A DNA stretch of 64,000 nt from Luteimonas padinae (GCF_014652935.1 NZ_BMZT01000006.1:124001-188000); one strand, 5' to 3'. Positions 24,338-34,003 are shown, numbered from the stretch's first letter. Numbers and translations: made by a program. The notes: generated from the letters alone by a model not told the origin.

Positions 24338-25687
24338 TCAGCCGGTCCCGGCCTCGTCGTCGTCGACATCGAAGCGCAGCGTGGCCACCACGCCGCGCTC
24401 CGCACCGGGCACCACGCGCACCCGCCACTGGTAGAGGCGGCACAGCCGGCGCACGATCGACAGGCCGATGCCGCCGCCGTGCGTGTGCTCGGCGTGGCTG
24501 CCGCGATAGCCGCGCTCGAACAGGTGCGCGGCATCCTCCGCGCTCAGGCCCGGCCCCGAATCGACCACCTCGACCGAGCGCTCGTGCAGGCGCACGACCA
24601 CCCTGCCCGCGGTGGTGTATTTCACGGCGTTGCCGATCAGGTTGCCCAGCGCCACCGAGACCGCCGCTTCCGGCGCATCCACCACCAGCCGGCCGGGCTC
24701 GCCTTCCAGACAGAGCTCCAGCGCCTTGGCGCCGAGCTGCGGGCGATGCGCGTCAAGCAGCTGTTCGGCGACGCGGTAGACATCGGTGTTGCCGTGGCCG
24801 CGCTCGGCGCGCGACAGCAGCAGCAGTGCGCTGATCAGGTCGGTGCACTGCGCCTCGGCGCGCTGGATGCGCTGCAGGCGCACGAGCGTCTTGTCGTCCA
24901 GCCCGGGGCGCGACAGCAGCAGCTCGACCGCGCCCTTGATCACCGCCAGCGGCGTGCGCAGCTCGTGGCTGACGTCGGCGTTGAACTCGCGGTCGCGCTG
25001 CACGACCTCGGTCAGGCGCGCGGCGTAGTCGTCGAGCGCGGTCGCCAGCTCGCCGACCTCGTCGTCGGGGAAATGCGGCGCCAGCGCCACCGGGCGCGCG
25101 CTGTCGTCGGACGCGCCCAGCAGGTTGGCCAGCTCCGACACCGGCCGCATCACGCGCGAAGCCGACCACCAGCCGATGATCCCGGCGAGCACGGTGAACA
25201 GCACCACCGCCGCGATCAGGATCAGCTTGATGCGCGCGCGCACCTCGGCGGTGCTGGTCATGTCCTGGGCGACGAAGAACCAGTAGTCCGGATCCTTCTT
25301 GACCACCAGCCGGTAGACGAAGGGCTCGCCGTCCTCGATGCCGTTCATGTTGTAGACGCCGGATTCCAGCGGGATCCAGTCCGCCTGCGCGTTGTGCCAC
25401 TTGTCTGGGCCGAAGACATAGGCGCGCACGCTGCCCAGCGGCGACAGCTGCGCGGTCTGGTCCTGGTAGAAGCGCTCGGCGTAGTCGTCGAGGTTCTCCT
25501 TCAGTACCGTGCCGACGGCCTGGTCCTCGACCACCGCGCCGACGTAGGCCGCGGCGATCGCGAACATCGCCGTCAGGCCGAGGCCCAGCAGGGCGAACGA
25601 CAGGATGATGCGGCTGCGCAGCCTGCGGCGGTACCGACGCCGCCCGAGCCCCCTGGGCGCGGGCGGCGCCGCGTCAGCTTGAGGCAT
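24338..25687 (-). CDS. Two-component sensor histidine kinase
   Basis: 449 residues from the ATG at 25687 (an ATG at 25717 would add ten). Order: an Arg-rich cytoplasmic start, TM1, a periplasmic sensor of about 110 residues with KWHNAQADWIPLESGVYNM and DPDYWFFVAQDMTST, TM2, HAMP, a dimerisation domain with phospho-acceptor His241 (DVSHELRTPLAVIKG), and a catalytic ATPase domain with N box GNLIGNAVKYT, G1 VDSGPGLSAED and G2 GGGIGLSIV. It overlaps the regulator stop by 14 bp, implying coupled translation. The ligand is unknown. Confidence 0.9.
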   Translation of the reverse strand: MPQADAAPPAPRGLGRRRYRRRLRSRIILSFALLGLGLTAMFAIAAAYVGAVVEDQAVGTVLKENLDDYAERFYQDQTAQLSPLGSVRAYVFGPDKWHNAQADWIPLESGVYNMNGIEDGEPFVYRLVVKKDPDYWFFVAQDMTSTAEVRARIKLILIAAVVLFTVLAGIIGWWSASRVMRPVSELANLLGASDDSARPVALAPHFPDDEVGELATALDDYAARLTEVVQRDREFNADVSHELRTPLAVIKGAVELLLSRPGLDDKTLVRLQRIQRAEAQCTDLISALLLLSRAERGHGNTDVYRVAEQLLDAHRPQLGAKALELCLEGEPGRLVVDAPEAAVSVALGNLIGNAVKYTTAGRVVVRLHERSVEVVDSGPGLSAEDAAHLFERGYRGSHAEHTHGGGIGLSIVRRLCRLYQWRVRVVPGAERGVVATLRFDVDDDEAGTG

Positions 25688-26357
25688 CGGGCGCGGCGAT
25701 GCGGTATCCGATGCCATGGCGGGTCTGCACGAGCTGGGTCGGGAACGGCTTGTCGATCACCGCCCGCAGCCCGTGGATGTGCACGCGCAGGCTGTCGGAA
25801 TCCGGCAGCTCCTCGCCCCACACGCGGGTCTCGAGCTCCTGGCGCGTGACCACCGCGGGCGCGGCCTCCATCAGCGCCTGCAGGATCTTGAGCGCGGTGG
25901 GGTTGAGCTGCACCAGCTTGCCGGCGCGCCGCACCTCGAGCGTGTCGAGGTTGTACTCGAGGTCGGCGACCTCGAGCACGCGGGTCTGCACGCCCTTGCC
26001 CCGGCGCGACAGCGCGTTGAGCCGGACCTCGACCTCCTGCAGCGCGAACGGCTTGATCAGGTAGTCGTCGGCGCCAGAGTCGAAGCCGGCGAGCTTGCTG
26101 TCGAGGCTGTCGCGCGCGGTGAGCATGAGCACCGGGGTCTGCTTGCGGGCCTCGTTGCGGAGCTTGCGGCAGACCTCGATGCCGTCCATGCCCGGGAGGT
26201 TCAGGTCCAGCACCACGGCGTCGAAGTCGTGGACCACCGCCAGGTGCAGCCCGGTCACGCCGTCGGCGGCGAAGTCGACGGTATGGCCGCGGTCCTCCAG
26301 GTAGTCGCCCAGGTTCGCGGCGATGTCCTGGTTGTCTTCGATCACGAGTATGCGCAT
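25674..26357 (-). CDS. OmpR-family response regulator
   Basis: 227 residues. The receiver domain has the acidic pocket IEDN (Glu7, Asp8), phospho-acceptor Asp51 in VVLDLNLPGMDG, Thr/Lys in MLTARDS and LIKPFA. The C-terminal winged helix is intact, with DSDSLRVHIHGLRAVIDKPF and VQTRHGIGYRI. It is the first gene of the pair with the sensor kinase. A cluster of TTAA half-sites 246-272 nt upstream (26603-26629) might be its binding site. The E. coli QseB/CreB/PhoP type is the nearest general class; no specific orthologue can be named. Confidence 0.92.
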   Translation of the reverse strand: MRILVIEDNQDIAANLGDYLEDRGHTVDFAADGVTGLHLAVVHDFDAVVLDLNLPGMDGIEVCRKLRNEARKQTPVLMLTARDSLDSKLAGFDSGADDYLIKPFALQEVEVRLNALSRRGKGVQTRVLEVADLEYNLDTLEVRRAGKLVQLNPTALKILQALMEAAPAVVTRQELETRVWGEELPDSDSLRVHIHGLRAVIDKPFPTQLVQTRHGIGYRIAAPDASS

Positions 26358-26480
26358 GCATGGATCCTGTGGTTGGGCCGGACGATGGACCACCGCGCCG
26401 GGCGCGCGTTCCCTTGTGCCGGCCGATTCTTGCACACCTTGCCCGACCGCCCGAGATGCGGCGTGCACCGGACAGAAAGC

Positions 26481-26507
26481 GGCCCGGGCAACGAGTGTGC
26501 CCGGGCC
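26481..26507 (-). terminator. Hairpin between rimK and the response regulator
   Basis: A perfect 10-bp stem (GGCCCGGGCA / TGCCCGGGCC) with a 7-nt loop, about 120 nt after the rimK stop on the minus strand. Only CGCTTTC follows. It probably separates the rimK transcript from the two-component operon. Confidence 0.5.
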
Positions 26508-26602
26508 GAACGTAGTGCCCCGATGACCGCGATCCACGACTGGCTGGAGAGTTCAGATGACGCCGGAAGGATTTCGGCGGGCCCACTCTGCGGGGAGCAC
26601 GA

Positions 26603-26629
26603 TTAAAGAGGCGTTAAACACCGCGTTAA
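26603..26629 (-). promoter_or_regulatory. Array of three TTAA boxes upstream of the two-component operon
   Basis: TTAA occurs at 26603, 26614 and 26626, a spacing of 11 and 12 bp, with two in the fuller form GCGTTAA. Direct repeats at one helical turn are typical of OmpR/PhoP-type sites. The last overlaps the rimK TAA. The distance of about 250 nt to the regulator start is rather long. Confidence 0.35.
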
Positions 26630-27555
26630 TCTTTCGTTCGCGCGCGACGTCTCACGCGGGTCCGGGATTTCATCCCGCCGCCCGTGGCGCCGGCCGCAAC
26701 GAATTCGACGATCAGGCCGGCAACATCGACGCCCGTGGAACGCTCGATGCCCTCCAGCCCTGGCGAGGCGTTCACCTCCAGGACCAGCGGTCCGCGCGCG
26801 GACAGGATCAGGTCGACTCCGGCCACGCCCAGCCCGAGCACCCTGGCCGCGCGCACGGCGACCTCGGCCGCCCCTGGATCCAGGTCGAACGCCTCGGCCA
26901 CCCCGCCCCGGTGCAGGTTGGCGCGGAAATCCCCGTCCGGTGCCTGCCTGCGCATGGCCGCGACCACCCGGTCGCCGACCACCAGGCAGCGGATGTCGGC
27001 GCCGCCGGCCTCGGCGATGTACTCCTGCAGCAGGAAGGTGGCGTACAGCCCGCGCAGCGCGTCGACCACGCCGCGCGAGGCGGATGGTTTCTCGGTCAGC
27101 ATCACCCCGCGGCCCTGGCTGCCCTCGGTGAGCTTGATCACGTGCGGCGGCGGGCCCAGCATCGCCAGCAGGTCGTCGGTGTCGTCGGGATTGTCGCCGA
27201 ACACCGTCACCGGCATGTCGATGCCCTGCACCGCCAGCAGCTGGTGGCAGCGCAGCTTGTCGCGCGCCGCGGCGATCGCCGCGGATGGATTGGGCGTATG
27301 GCAACCCATCAGCTCGAACTGGTGCAGCACCGCGTTGCCGTAGCGGTTGATCGAGGCCCCGATGCGCGGGATGACCGCGCCATAGCCCGCCAGCGACTGC
27401 CCCTTGTAGTGGAGCGCGAACCCGTCCTTGCCAATGCGCATGTAGCAGCGCAGCGGATCGAGCACGCGGACGCTGTGCCCGCGCTGGCGCGCCGCCTCGA
27501 CCAGGCGGCGGGTGGAGTACAGCCGGGTGTTGCGCGACAGGATCGCGAACTTCAT
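26626..27555 (-). CDS. rimK: RimK-type ATP-grasp glutamate ligase
   Basis: 309 residues. RimK adds glutamate residues to the C-terminus of ribosomal protein S6 and can make polyglutamate. The order is as in the family: [22 protein letters not shown], the pre-ATP-grasp domain with [19 protein letters not shown], the ATP loop [35 protein letters not shown], and [14 protein letters not shown], which binds Mg. The C-terminal [13 protein letters not shown] is basic. It follows the small exported-protein gene by 18 bp, so the two probably share a transcript. Confidence 0.93.
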   Translation of the reverse strand: MKFAILSRNTRLYSTRRLVEAARQRGHSVRVLDPLRCYMRIGKDGFALHYKGQSLAGYGAVIPRIGASINRYGNAVLHQFELMGCHTPNPSAAIAAARDKLRCHQLLAVQGIDMPVTVFGDNPDDTDDLLAMLGPPPHVIKLTEGSQGRGVMLTEKPSASRGVVDALRGLYATFLLQEYIAEAGGADIRCLVVGDRVVAAMRRQAPDGDFRANLHRGGVAEAFDLDPGAAEVAVRAARVLGLGVAGVDLILSARGPLVLEVNASPGLEGIERSTGVDVAGLIVEFVAAGATGGGMKSRTRVRRRARTKD

Positions 27556-27573
27556 GGGCGGTCGCCGGCGGGA

Positions 27574-27951
27574 TTACGGTGCCAGCTTCGAGGATGCGTC
27601 GAGGTACCTGCGGCCCTGCGCGCGCACGGTGTCGACCTCGAAGCGCTCGGACGCGACATGGACCGCTTCCAGCGCCTCCGCCATGGCGTCCACCTCGGAG
27701 TCGATCTTCTCCAGCGCGTTCTCGAGCGTGTAGGTCAGCTCGTGGATCTTCGCGGTGTCCTCGGGACCCAGCTCGTCCTTGGCCAGGATGGCCTGCAGCT
27801 GCGCGTTGTACGTGGACAGGTGCGCCAGCGCCTCGTCCAGCGTGGCGGCCCGCTCGCCTTCGAAGTGGTCGGGACGCTCGTCCGCATGCGCGGCGCCGGA
27901 CAGCCCCAGTGCGAGCACGGGCGCGACGATCAGGAGGGTCGGGTGCTTCAT
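27574..27951 (-). CDS. Small exported helical protein (DUF6746-like)
   Basis: 125 residues. The signal peptide LLIVAPVLALGLSGAAHA is followed by DERPDHFEGERAATLDEALAHL and a mostly helical mature part of about 100 residues, probably coiled. I place it in the DUF6746 group from its HFEG-ATLDEA start, with moderate confidence. The ATG at 27951 gives the proper signal peptide. It sits between tRNA-Gly and rimK, 18 bp before rimK. It is probably periplasmic; function unknown. Confidence 0.75.
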   Translation of the reverse strand: MKHPTLLIVAPVLALGLSGAAHADERPDHFEGERAATLDEALAHLSTYNAQLQAILAKDELGPEDTAKIHELTYTLENALEKIDSEVDAMAEALEAVHVASERFEVDTVRAQGRRYLDASSKLAP

Positions 27952-28040
27952 GGTCATTCCTCGGACGGCTAAACCGGGAATGATAGAGAAGCCCATCGAA
28001 GGCCGCATGCATGCCAGCTGCACGCAGGGCCTTCCGGAAA

Positions 28041-28114
28041 TGGAGCGGGCGATGGGAATCGAACCCACGCTAGCAGCTTGGGAAGCTGCAGTTCTACCAT
28101 TGAACTACGCCCGC
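28041..28114 (-). tRNA. tRNA-Gly (anticodon CCC)
   Basis: A full cloverleaf on the minus strand: acceptor GCGGGCG pairing with CGCCCGC, D arm GTTCAATGGTAGAAC, anticodon stem GCAGC/GCTGC with loop TTCCCAA (CCC, reading GGG), T arm GTGGGTTCGATTCCCAT, discriminator U and an encoded CCA. It is nearly the same as E. coli glyU. Confidence 0.97.
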
Positions 28115-28191
28115 GCGAGGCGGCCAGTCTAGGACGGGGCCACCGGATTTGGCAACGCCGCGCAGCCGCATGGCCGCGCGGCGTCGCTTGC

Positions 28192-30027
28192 TCAGAACCC
28201 CGCGCCGATGCTGGCGAACACCATCGAATGCTTGCCGCCCTTCTGCCCGCTGTTGACGCTGGCGCCGATGTCGGCGTCCAGGCCGAACAGCTTCGTGCGC
28301 GCGCCGAAGGTCAGCGTGGTCCAGGACTGGTCGTACTCCACCCCGGGCACTGCATATGGCAGCGAGCCCGTGATCGACTGCGAGCGCGCGAAGGCCTGCG
28401 CGGCCTCGTCCTCGAACTCCCGGTCGATGGTCAGGCGCGCATACGGCGCCAGGGTGTCGTGGATGGCGTAGGACAGCTGCCAGCCCGCGCTGCCGACCGT
28501 CGAGTCGAACTCCTGGTCGAGATAGGCCAGCGAGGTCGACAGGCCGGGATCGCTCTCGGCAAAGCCGTCGACCTCGACCCGCTGCGCGACCACGCCGATC
28601 ACCGGGCCGTGGCGCAGGGCGCCCTCGCCGAACTCCCAGCCGCCCTGCACCGCAAGCGCCAGGCTGCTGCCGTCGGTGGAGCCGCCGTGGGTGCGCAGCG
28701 CCGGGCCCAGCGGCACCTGGCGCTCGATGTCGAAGTCGAGGCTGGTGTAGCTGAGCTGGGCGTTGAGCCAGCCACCCGACTCCGCGGACCAGCCGATGTA
28801 GCCGCCGATCGAGGCCTCGGACTGGTCCCAGTTGCCGCGGCGGCTGCCCCAGTCGTTGCCCTGCACGCCATAGCCGATGAAGCCGCCATAGGCCAAGCCG
28901 TCGCGGCCCCAGTCCATGCCGACCAGCAGCGCCGGGCCGGTGCCGTCGTAATGGTCGCCGTGGGCATAGCGCTGGAAGTCGCCGCGCAGGTCGGCCCACC
29001 AGCGCGCGCCCTCGGCGTCGCCGCGGTTGCTGACCTGCGCGCCGACGCGCTGGGCGCGGTTGCGTCCCGTGGCCGCCGCCGAATGCGGCAGCACCGCCAT
29101 CTGGCGTGGGCCCTCGATGGCGGCGATGGCCAAGTCGGCCAGCGCCACGTGCGCGCCGCTGGCCGGGTGCACGCCGTCGGCGAACAGATAGGTCTGCGGC
29201 GCGTCGGGGCTGACCAGGCTGGTGGGGTTGCAGGTCAGCGACTGTGCGGTGATCTGCGGCATGCAGGCGGTGCCGGTGACGTTGGCGATCCCGAACTGCG
29301 CCGGATCGGCGGCCACCTCGCGCAGGAAGGCGAAGGTGTCGACCGGGATCACGGCCAGGCCGTTGCTGGCCAGCGTGGAGAACAGGGCCTGGTTGTAGCC
29401 GGTGGCCAGCGCGGTGCCCTGGGCGGCCGCGGCCGGGCCCTGGGCGCGGAACGACGGCGTCAGGCCGAGGTCCGGGATGTTCGGCACCAGCACGTAGCGC
29501 GCGCCGGCCGCCTGCAGGCCGCCGATGATCCCGACCTGCGCGCCCACCGCGCCGCCGATGATCGCCTGGGCATTGCCGGGATCGGTGGTGACCGCGAACA
29601 GGTCGTTGGCGCCGCCCCAGACCGTGTACAGCGCGTCCGGATCGGCCCGGCCGCCGTTGGCGGCGAGGTAGCCCGCGGCCTGGGTGGCCAGGGAGGGCGT
29701 GAAGCCCAGCGCACCGGTGACGTCGACGCCGTTGCGCGCGCCGCCGGCGGCGTGGTTGTCGCCGGTCTGGCCGTTGCCGTTGGGGCGCGCCTGGGTGCCG
29801 TAGTGCTCGGCCAGCCACTGCGACCACACCAGGCCCGGGTTGGTGGTGAACTGGCCGGTGACCGCCTGCACGTTCGGCGGCAGCAGCGGCCGGAAGTAGC
29901 CGGCGTCGGTCAGGCTGTCGCCGAAGAACACCGTGCTGGAGAACGGCTGGTCGTGGGCGGCGGCGGGCAGGACCGCAAGCGCCAGGGCGGCGGCAAGCGC
30001 GGTGCGGACGGTACGGGACTTCGACAT
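28192..30027 (-). CDS. GDSL-type autotransporter esterase/lipase (EstA-like)
   Basis: 611 residues. Signal peptide AAALALAVLPAAA; the passenger is a GDSL hydrolase with block I FFGDSLTDAG (Ser38), GxND-type WGGANDLF, and Asp284/His287 in DGVHPASG. From about residue 345 an autotransporter barrel follows, with GLAYGGFIGYG and many alternating aromatic strands, ending FASIGAGF with a terminal Phe. The closest well-known relative is EstA of Pseudomonas, which is held on the surface. AGGAG precedes the ATG. Divergent from thiS. Confidence 0.92.
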   Translation of the reverse strand: MSKSRTVRTALAAALALAVLPAAAHDQPFSSTVFFGDSLTDAGYFRPLLPPNVQAVTGQFTTNPGLVWSQWLAEHYGTQARPNGNGQTGDNHAAGGARNGVDVTGALGFTPSLATQAAGYLAANGGRADPDALYTVWGGANDLFAVTTDPGNAQAIIGGAVGAQVGIIGGLQAAGARYVLVPNIPDLGLTPSFRAQGPAAAAQGTALATGYNQALFSTLASNGLAVIPVDTFAFLREVAADPAQFGIANVTGTACMPQITAQSLTCNPTSLVSPDAPQTYLFADGVHPASGAHVALADLAIAAIEGPRQMAVLPHSAAATGRNRAQRVGAQVSNRGDAEGARWWADLRGDFQRYAHGDHYDGTGPALLVGMDWGRDGLAYGGFIGYGVQGNDWGSRRGNWDQSEASIGGYIGWSAESGGWLNAQLSYTSLDFDIERQVPLGPALRTHGGSTDGSSLALAVQGGWEFGEGALRHGPVIGVVAQRVEVDGFAESDPGLSTSLAYLDQEFDSTVGSAGWQLSYAIHDTLAPYARLTIDREFEDEAAQAFARSQSITGSLPYAVPGVEYDQSWTTLTFGARTKLFGLDADIGASVNSGQKGGKHSMVFASIGAGF

Positions 30028-30168
30028 GGAGGCTCCTCTGCGATGGACCATCCGGGCGCAGGGGCGCCGGACAGCGACCGGGCATCGTTCCACGCCGCGG
30101 CGGCCGCGCTCAATGTGCACTGCGGCATGCGCATGCATTCCCGGCGCTGGCGGGCGACAATGTCCGCC

Positions 30169-30369
30169 ATGGACATCATCCTCAACGGCGAGCCGCAGGC
30201 CCTGCCCGGCCCCTGCACCGTGCTCGCACTGCTGGAATCCAGCGGCCTGGGCGGGCGCAAGGTCGCGGTGGAGGTGAACGGCGCCATCGTGCCGCGCAGC
30301 CTGCACGCCGAACACGCGCTGAAGGACGGCGACCGCATCGAGATCGTGCACGCGCTCGGGGGCGGCTGA
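30169..30369 (+). CDS. thiS: Sulfur carrier protein ThiS
   Basis: 66 residues with a ubiquitin-like fold, ending in the required GG (VHALGGG). The thiocarboxylated C-terminus delivers sulfur to ThiG for the thiamine thiazole ring. MDIILNGEPQALPGPCTVLALLES matches the family start. thiG begins 27 bp later. No TPP riboswitch is visible in the 141-bp gap to the divergent esterase gene. Confidence 0.93.
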   Translation: MDIILNGEPQALPGPCTVLALLESSGLGGRKVAVEVNGAIVPRSLHAEHALKDGDRIEIVHALGGG

Positions 30370-30396
30370 ACGGCGAACTTGCGCAATAATGGCGCA

Positions 30397-31197
30397 ATGA
30401 CCAGCCAAGACATCCACGGCGACGACAGCCTCGTCATCGCCGGCACGCGCTACCGGTCCCGCCTGCTCACGGGCACGGGCAAGTTCAAGGACCTCGACGA
30501 GACCCGCCGCGCCACCGAGGCCGCGGCGGCGGAGATCGTGACCGTCGCCATCCGCCGCACCAACATCGGCCAGGACCCGGGCGAGCCCAACCTGCTCGAC
30601 GTTCTGCCGCCGGACCGCTACACGATCCTGCCCAACACCGCCGGCTGCTACACCGCCGAGGAGGCCGTGCGCACCCTGCGCCTGGCCCGCGAGCTGCTCG
30701 ACGGCCGCAAGCTGGTGAAGCTGGAAGTGCTGGGCGACCAGAAGACCCTGTACCCGGACGTGGTGCAGACGCTGAAGGCCGCCGAGCTGCTGGTCGCCGA
30801 CGGCTTCGACGTGATGGTCTACACCTCCGACGACCCGATCCTGGCGAAGCAGCTGGAGGAAATCGGCTGCGTGGCGGTGATGCCGCTGGCCGCACCGATC
30901 GGCTCGGGGCTCGGCATCCAGAACAAGTGGAGCCTGCTGGAGATCGTCGACAACGCCAAGGTGCCGATCATCGTCGACGCCGGCGTGGGCACCGCGTCCG
31001 ACGCCGCTGTCGCGATGGAGCTGGGCTGCGACGGCGTGCTGATGAACACCGCCATCGCCGGCGCGCGCGAGCCGGTGCTGATGGCGCACGCGATGAAGCT
31101 CGCCGTCGAGGCCGGCCGCGCCGCCTTCCGCGCCGGCCGCATCCCGCGCAAGCGCTACGCCAGCGCCTCGTCGCCGGTCGACGGCCTGCTCGGCTGA
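30397..31197 (+). CDS. thiG: Thiazole synthase
   Basis: A 266-residue TIM barrel that condenses 1-deoxyxylulose phosphate, dehydroglycine and ThiS-bound sulfur. Motifs: [43 protein letters not shown] with the Schiff-base Lys, [16 protein letters not shown] and [17 protein letters not shown]. The ATG at 30397 (MTSQD) is preferred to one at 30379. It is paired with thiS only; other thi genes are not here. Confidence 0.96.
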   Translation: MTSQDIHGDDSLVIAGTRYRSRLLTGTGKFKDLDETRRATEAAAAEIVTVAIRRTNIGQDPGEPNLLDVLPPDRYTILPNTAGCYTAEEAVRTLRLARELLDGRKLVKLEVLGDQKTLYPDVVQTLKAAELLVADGFDVMVYTSDDPILAKQLEEIGCVAVMPLAAPIGSGLGIQNKWSLLEIVDNAKVPIIVDAGVGTASDAAVAMELGCDGVLMNTAIAGAREPVLMAHAMKLAVEAGRAAFRAGRIPRKRYASASSPVDGLLG

Positions 31198-31249
31198 TGA
31201 CGCCCGACGCCCCCGCTCCCATCGCTGCCCCCGCCGCTGCCCCTGCCTA

Positions 31250-31347
31250 TGTAGGAGCAGCTACAGCTGCGACCCCACACCCCGGCGACCAGAACCGGTG
31301 GCGGCGTATCGGCGGCATCGCGGGTCGCAGCTGTAGCTGCTCCTACA
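31250..31347. repeat. REP pair: two 26-bp elements in perfect inverted orientation
   Basis: The first unit (31250-31275) begins TGTAGGAGCAGCTACAGCTG and the second (31322-31347) is its exact reverse complement, 46 bp apart. Each unit also carries its own GCAGCT-type palindrome. The pair lies between thiG and trmB and can fold into a long hairpin. It is the family seen at 15.3, 46.8 and 56.3 kb. Confidence 0.85.
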
Positions 31348-31381
31348 GGGGCGGGGGTGGGAACCTTGGGGATTTCGGGGC

Positions 31382-32152
31382 ATGACGGATCCGTTCTCCA
31401 GCCCGGGTTCCAAGGCGCCGCCGAAGCCTTTCACGGTCGAGGACGGCGTGCGCCGGGTGCGCAGCTTCGTGCTCCGCCAGGGGCGCTTCACGCCGGCGCA
31501 GCAGCGCGCCTTCGACGCGCTGTGGCCGCGCTTCGGCCTCGACTACGCCGGCACCCCGCGCGACTTCGACGCCGCCTTCGGGCGCGCCGCGCCGCGGATC
31601 CTCGAGATCGGCTTCGGCAACGGCGAGGCGCTGCGCTTCTCGGCGGCGAACGATCCCGGCCGCGACCACATCGGCATCGAAGTGCACGCGCCCGGCGTCG
31701 GCCGCCTGCTCAACGCACTGGCCGAGGACGGCAGCGACCACGTCCGCCTCTACCACCACGACGCCGTCGAGGTGCTGGAGAACGAAGTCGCCGACGGCAG
31801 TCTCGACGAGGTCCGCATCTACTTCCCCGATCCCTGGCACAAGAAGCGCCACAACAAGCGGCGCCTGGTGAACCCCGCGTTTGCCGCACTGCTGGTGCGC
31901 AAGCTCGCGCCCGATGGCCGCTTGCACCTCGCCACCGATTGGCAGGACTATGCGGAGCAGATGTGGGACGTGCTCGACGCCACGCCGGGACTCGCCAACC
32001 GCGCCGGCCCGCGCGGGCACGTGGCGCGGCCGGACTGGCGGCCTCAGACGCACTTCGAAAGCCGCGGCCAGCGCCTCGGCCACGGGGTGTGGGACCTGCT
32101 CTACGACAGGGTGCCCGACGACGGCAGGCCCGACGCCACCACCGGGGACTAG
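31382..32152 (+). CDS. trmB: tRNA (guanine-N7-)-methyltransferase
   Basis: A 256-residue SAM-dependent enzyme that makes m7G46 in t[17 protein letters not shown] and [12 protein letters not shown] (SAM motif I) come first, then [14 protein letters not shown], and the diagnostic [17 protein letters not shown] with the catalytic Asp. The C-terminal [10 protein letters not shown] and [17 protein letters not shown] match. It is preceded by the REP pair, and the SLC13 gene follows 9 bp after the stop. Confidence 0.95.
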   Translation: MTDPFSSPGSKAPPKPFTVEDGVRRVRSFVLRQGRFTPAQQRAFDALWPRFGLDYAGTPRDFDAAFGRAAPRILEIGFGNGEALRFSAANDPGRDHIGIEVHAPGVGRLLNALAEDGSDHVRLYHHDAVEVLENEVADGSLDEVRIYFPDPWHKKRHNKRRLVNPAFAALLVRKLAPDGRLHLATDWQDYAEQMWDVLDATPGLANRAGPRGHVARPDWRPQTHFESRGQRLGHGVWDLLYDRVPDDGRPDATTGD

Positions 32153-32161
32153 ACGCAGGAC

Positions 32162-34003
32162 ATGGAGACGCTGGCCCTCACCACCGACATGAAGCTCGTG
32201 CTCGGGCTGGTCGCGCTGGTGATGGTGCTGTTCCTGTTCGAGCGCGTGCGCGCCGACCTCGTGGCGCTGGTGGTGCTGGTGGTGCTGGGCCTGACCGGCC
32301 TGGTCGCGGCCGAGGACATCTTCAATGGCTTCTCGTCCAACGCGGTGATCAGCATCATCGCGACCATGATCCTCGGCACCGGCCTGGATCGCACCGGCGC
32401 CCTCAACCGGCTGGCGGCCTGGCTGCTGCGGCGCTCGAAGGGCGCGGAGAAGCGGCTGCTGCTCTACACCTCGGCGATCGCCGGCCTCAACTCGTCGTTC
32501 ATGCAGAACCCGGCGGTGATGGCGCTGTACCTGCCGGTGGCCTCGCGCCTGGCCTCGCGCACCGGCCTGCGGCTGTCGCGCTTCCTGCTGCCGATCTGCG
32601 CCGCGATCATCATGGGCGGCTCGCTGACCATGGTCGGCAACTCGCCGCTGATCCTGCTCAACGACCTGATGGTGGCGGCCAACGCCAACCTGCCCTCCGG
32701 CGTGGCCACGCTCGAGCCGCTGCCGATGTTCGCGCCGCTGCCGATCGGCCTGACGCTGCTGGTGATCGCACTGGCCTACTTCCACTTCTTCGGCGACCGC
32801 CTGCTGGGGGGCGGCGGCGAAAGCGACGGCAGCGTCACGCCCGCGCGCACGCAGAGCTACTTCGCGCGCGCCTACGGCATCGAGGGCGACGTGTTCGAAC
32901 TCACCGTCAGCGCCGACAGCCCGCTGGTGGGCATGGCCCTGGGCGAGGCGGAAACCCTGCACGGCGCCCCGCTGCTGCTGGCGCTGAAGACCGGCAACGA
33001 CTCACGCCTGGCGCCACCCGGTGACGCCCGGATCTGGGTCGGCAGCGTGATCGGCGCGATGGGCCCGCGGCAGCAGGTGGCCGACTTCGCGCAGAACAAC
33101 ATGCTGCGCATGTCCACGCGCCTGCGCGAGTTCGGCGACCTGTTCAACCCCAGCCGCGCCGGCATCTCCGAAGCCGTGGTGCCGCCGACGTCGAAGTTCA
33201 TCGGCAAGAGCGCCGCCGAGCTCGCGATGCGCAAGAACTACGGCATCAGCCTGCTGGCGGTGAACCGCGACAAGGAAGTGCTGCGCGACGACGTCCGCAA
33301 CCTGCCGCTGCGCGCCGGCGACATGCTGGTGCTGCACAGCATCTGGCAGGACCTGGCGCAGACCGCCGCGAACCGCGACTTCGTCGTGGTCACCGACTTT
33401 CCCAAGGGCGAGCAGCGGCCGCACAAGTTCAAGGTGGCGATGGCGATCTTCGCCGTCACCATCCTGGTGGCGCTGGGTTCGGACCTGCCGACCTCGATCG
33501 CGCTGATGACCGGCGTGGCCGGCATGCTGGTCTGCGGCGTGCTGAAGATGGACGAGGCCTATTCGGCGATCAGCTGGAAGACGGTGTTCCTGATGGCCTG
33601 CCTGATCCCGCTGGGCTGGGCCATGGACACCAGCGGCGCCGCGGCCTGGATCGCGGGGCACACGATCGAGGAGCTGCCTGATGGACTGCCGGTCTGGGTG
33701 ATCCAGTTCACCGTGGCGGCGCTGACCTCGGCGTTCTCGCTGGTGATCAGCCACGTCGGCGCAACCATCGTGATGGTGCCACTGGCGATCAACCTGGCGC
33801 TGGCGGCCGGCGGCGACCCGACCGCGTTCGCGCTGGTCGTGGCGCTGGCGGCCTCCAACAACCTCGTGACCGCCTCGAACCCGGTGGTGTCGATGGTGAC
33901 CGGCCCCGCCGACTACTCGGCGCGCGACCTGTGGCGCGTGGGCAGCGCGCTGTCGATCGCCTACCTGGTGGTGGTGGTGGCGATGGTCAACCTGATCTTC
34001 TGA
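32162..34003 (+). CDS. SLC13-family permease with regulatory TrkA-C domains
   Basis: 613 residues. N-terminal transport half with SSNAVISIIATMILGTGL and LNSSFMQNPAVMALYLPVA; a soluble middle of about 200 residues with two TrkA-C/RCK-C-like units (GDVFELTVSADSPLVGMALGE, and SAAELAMRKNYGISLLAVNR); then the second transport half with SHVGATIVMVPLAINLA and ASNNLVTASNPVV. Bacterial relatives move sulfate, dicarboxylates or similar anions with sodium. The substrate cannot be told from sequence. It is probably co-transcribed with trmB, and its TGA abuts the Rieske stop at a TGATCA. Confidence 0.88.
   Translation: METLALTTDMKLVLGLVALVMVLFLFERVRADLVALVVLVVLGLTGLVAAEDIFNGFSSNAVISIIATMILGTGLDRTGALNRLAAWLLRRSKGAEKRLLLYTSAIAGLNSSFMQNPAVMALYLPVASRLASRTGLRLSRFLLPICAAIIMGGSLTMVGNSPLILLNDLMVAANANLPSGVATLEPLPMFAPLPIGLTLLVIALAYFHFFGDRLLGGGGESDGSVTPARTQSYFARAYGIEGDVFELTVSADSPLVGMALGEAETLHGAPLLLALKTGNDSRLAPPGDARIWVGSVIGAMGPRQQVADFAQNNMLRMSTRLREFGDLFNPSRAGISEAVVPPTSKFIGKSAAELAMRKNYGISLLAVNRDKEVLRDDVRNLPLRAGDMLVLHSIWQDLAQTAANRDFVVVTDFPKGEQRPHKFKVAMAIFAVTILVALGSDLPTSIALMTGVAGMLVCGVLKMDEAYSAISWKTVFLMACLIPLGWAMDTSGAAAWIAGHTIEELPDGLPVWVIQFTVAALTSAFSLVISHVGATIVMVPLAINLALAAGGDPTAFALVVALAASNNLVTASNPVVSMVTGPADYSARDLWRVGSALSIAYLVVVVAMVNLIF

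Noticed and set aside
30028-30168. Possible TPP riboswitch before thiS
   Set aside because: No CTGAGA or ACCTGA-type core in the 141-bp gap.
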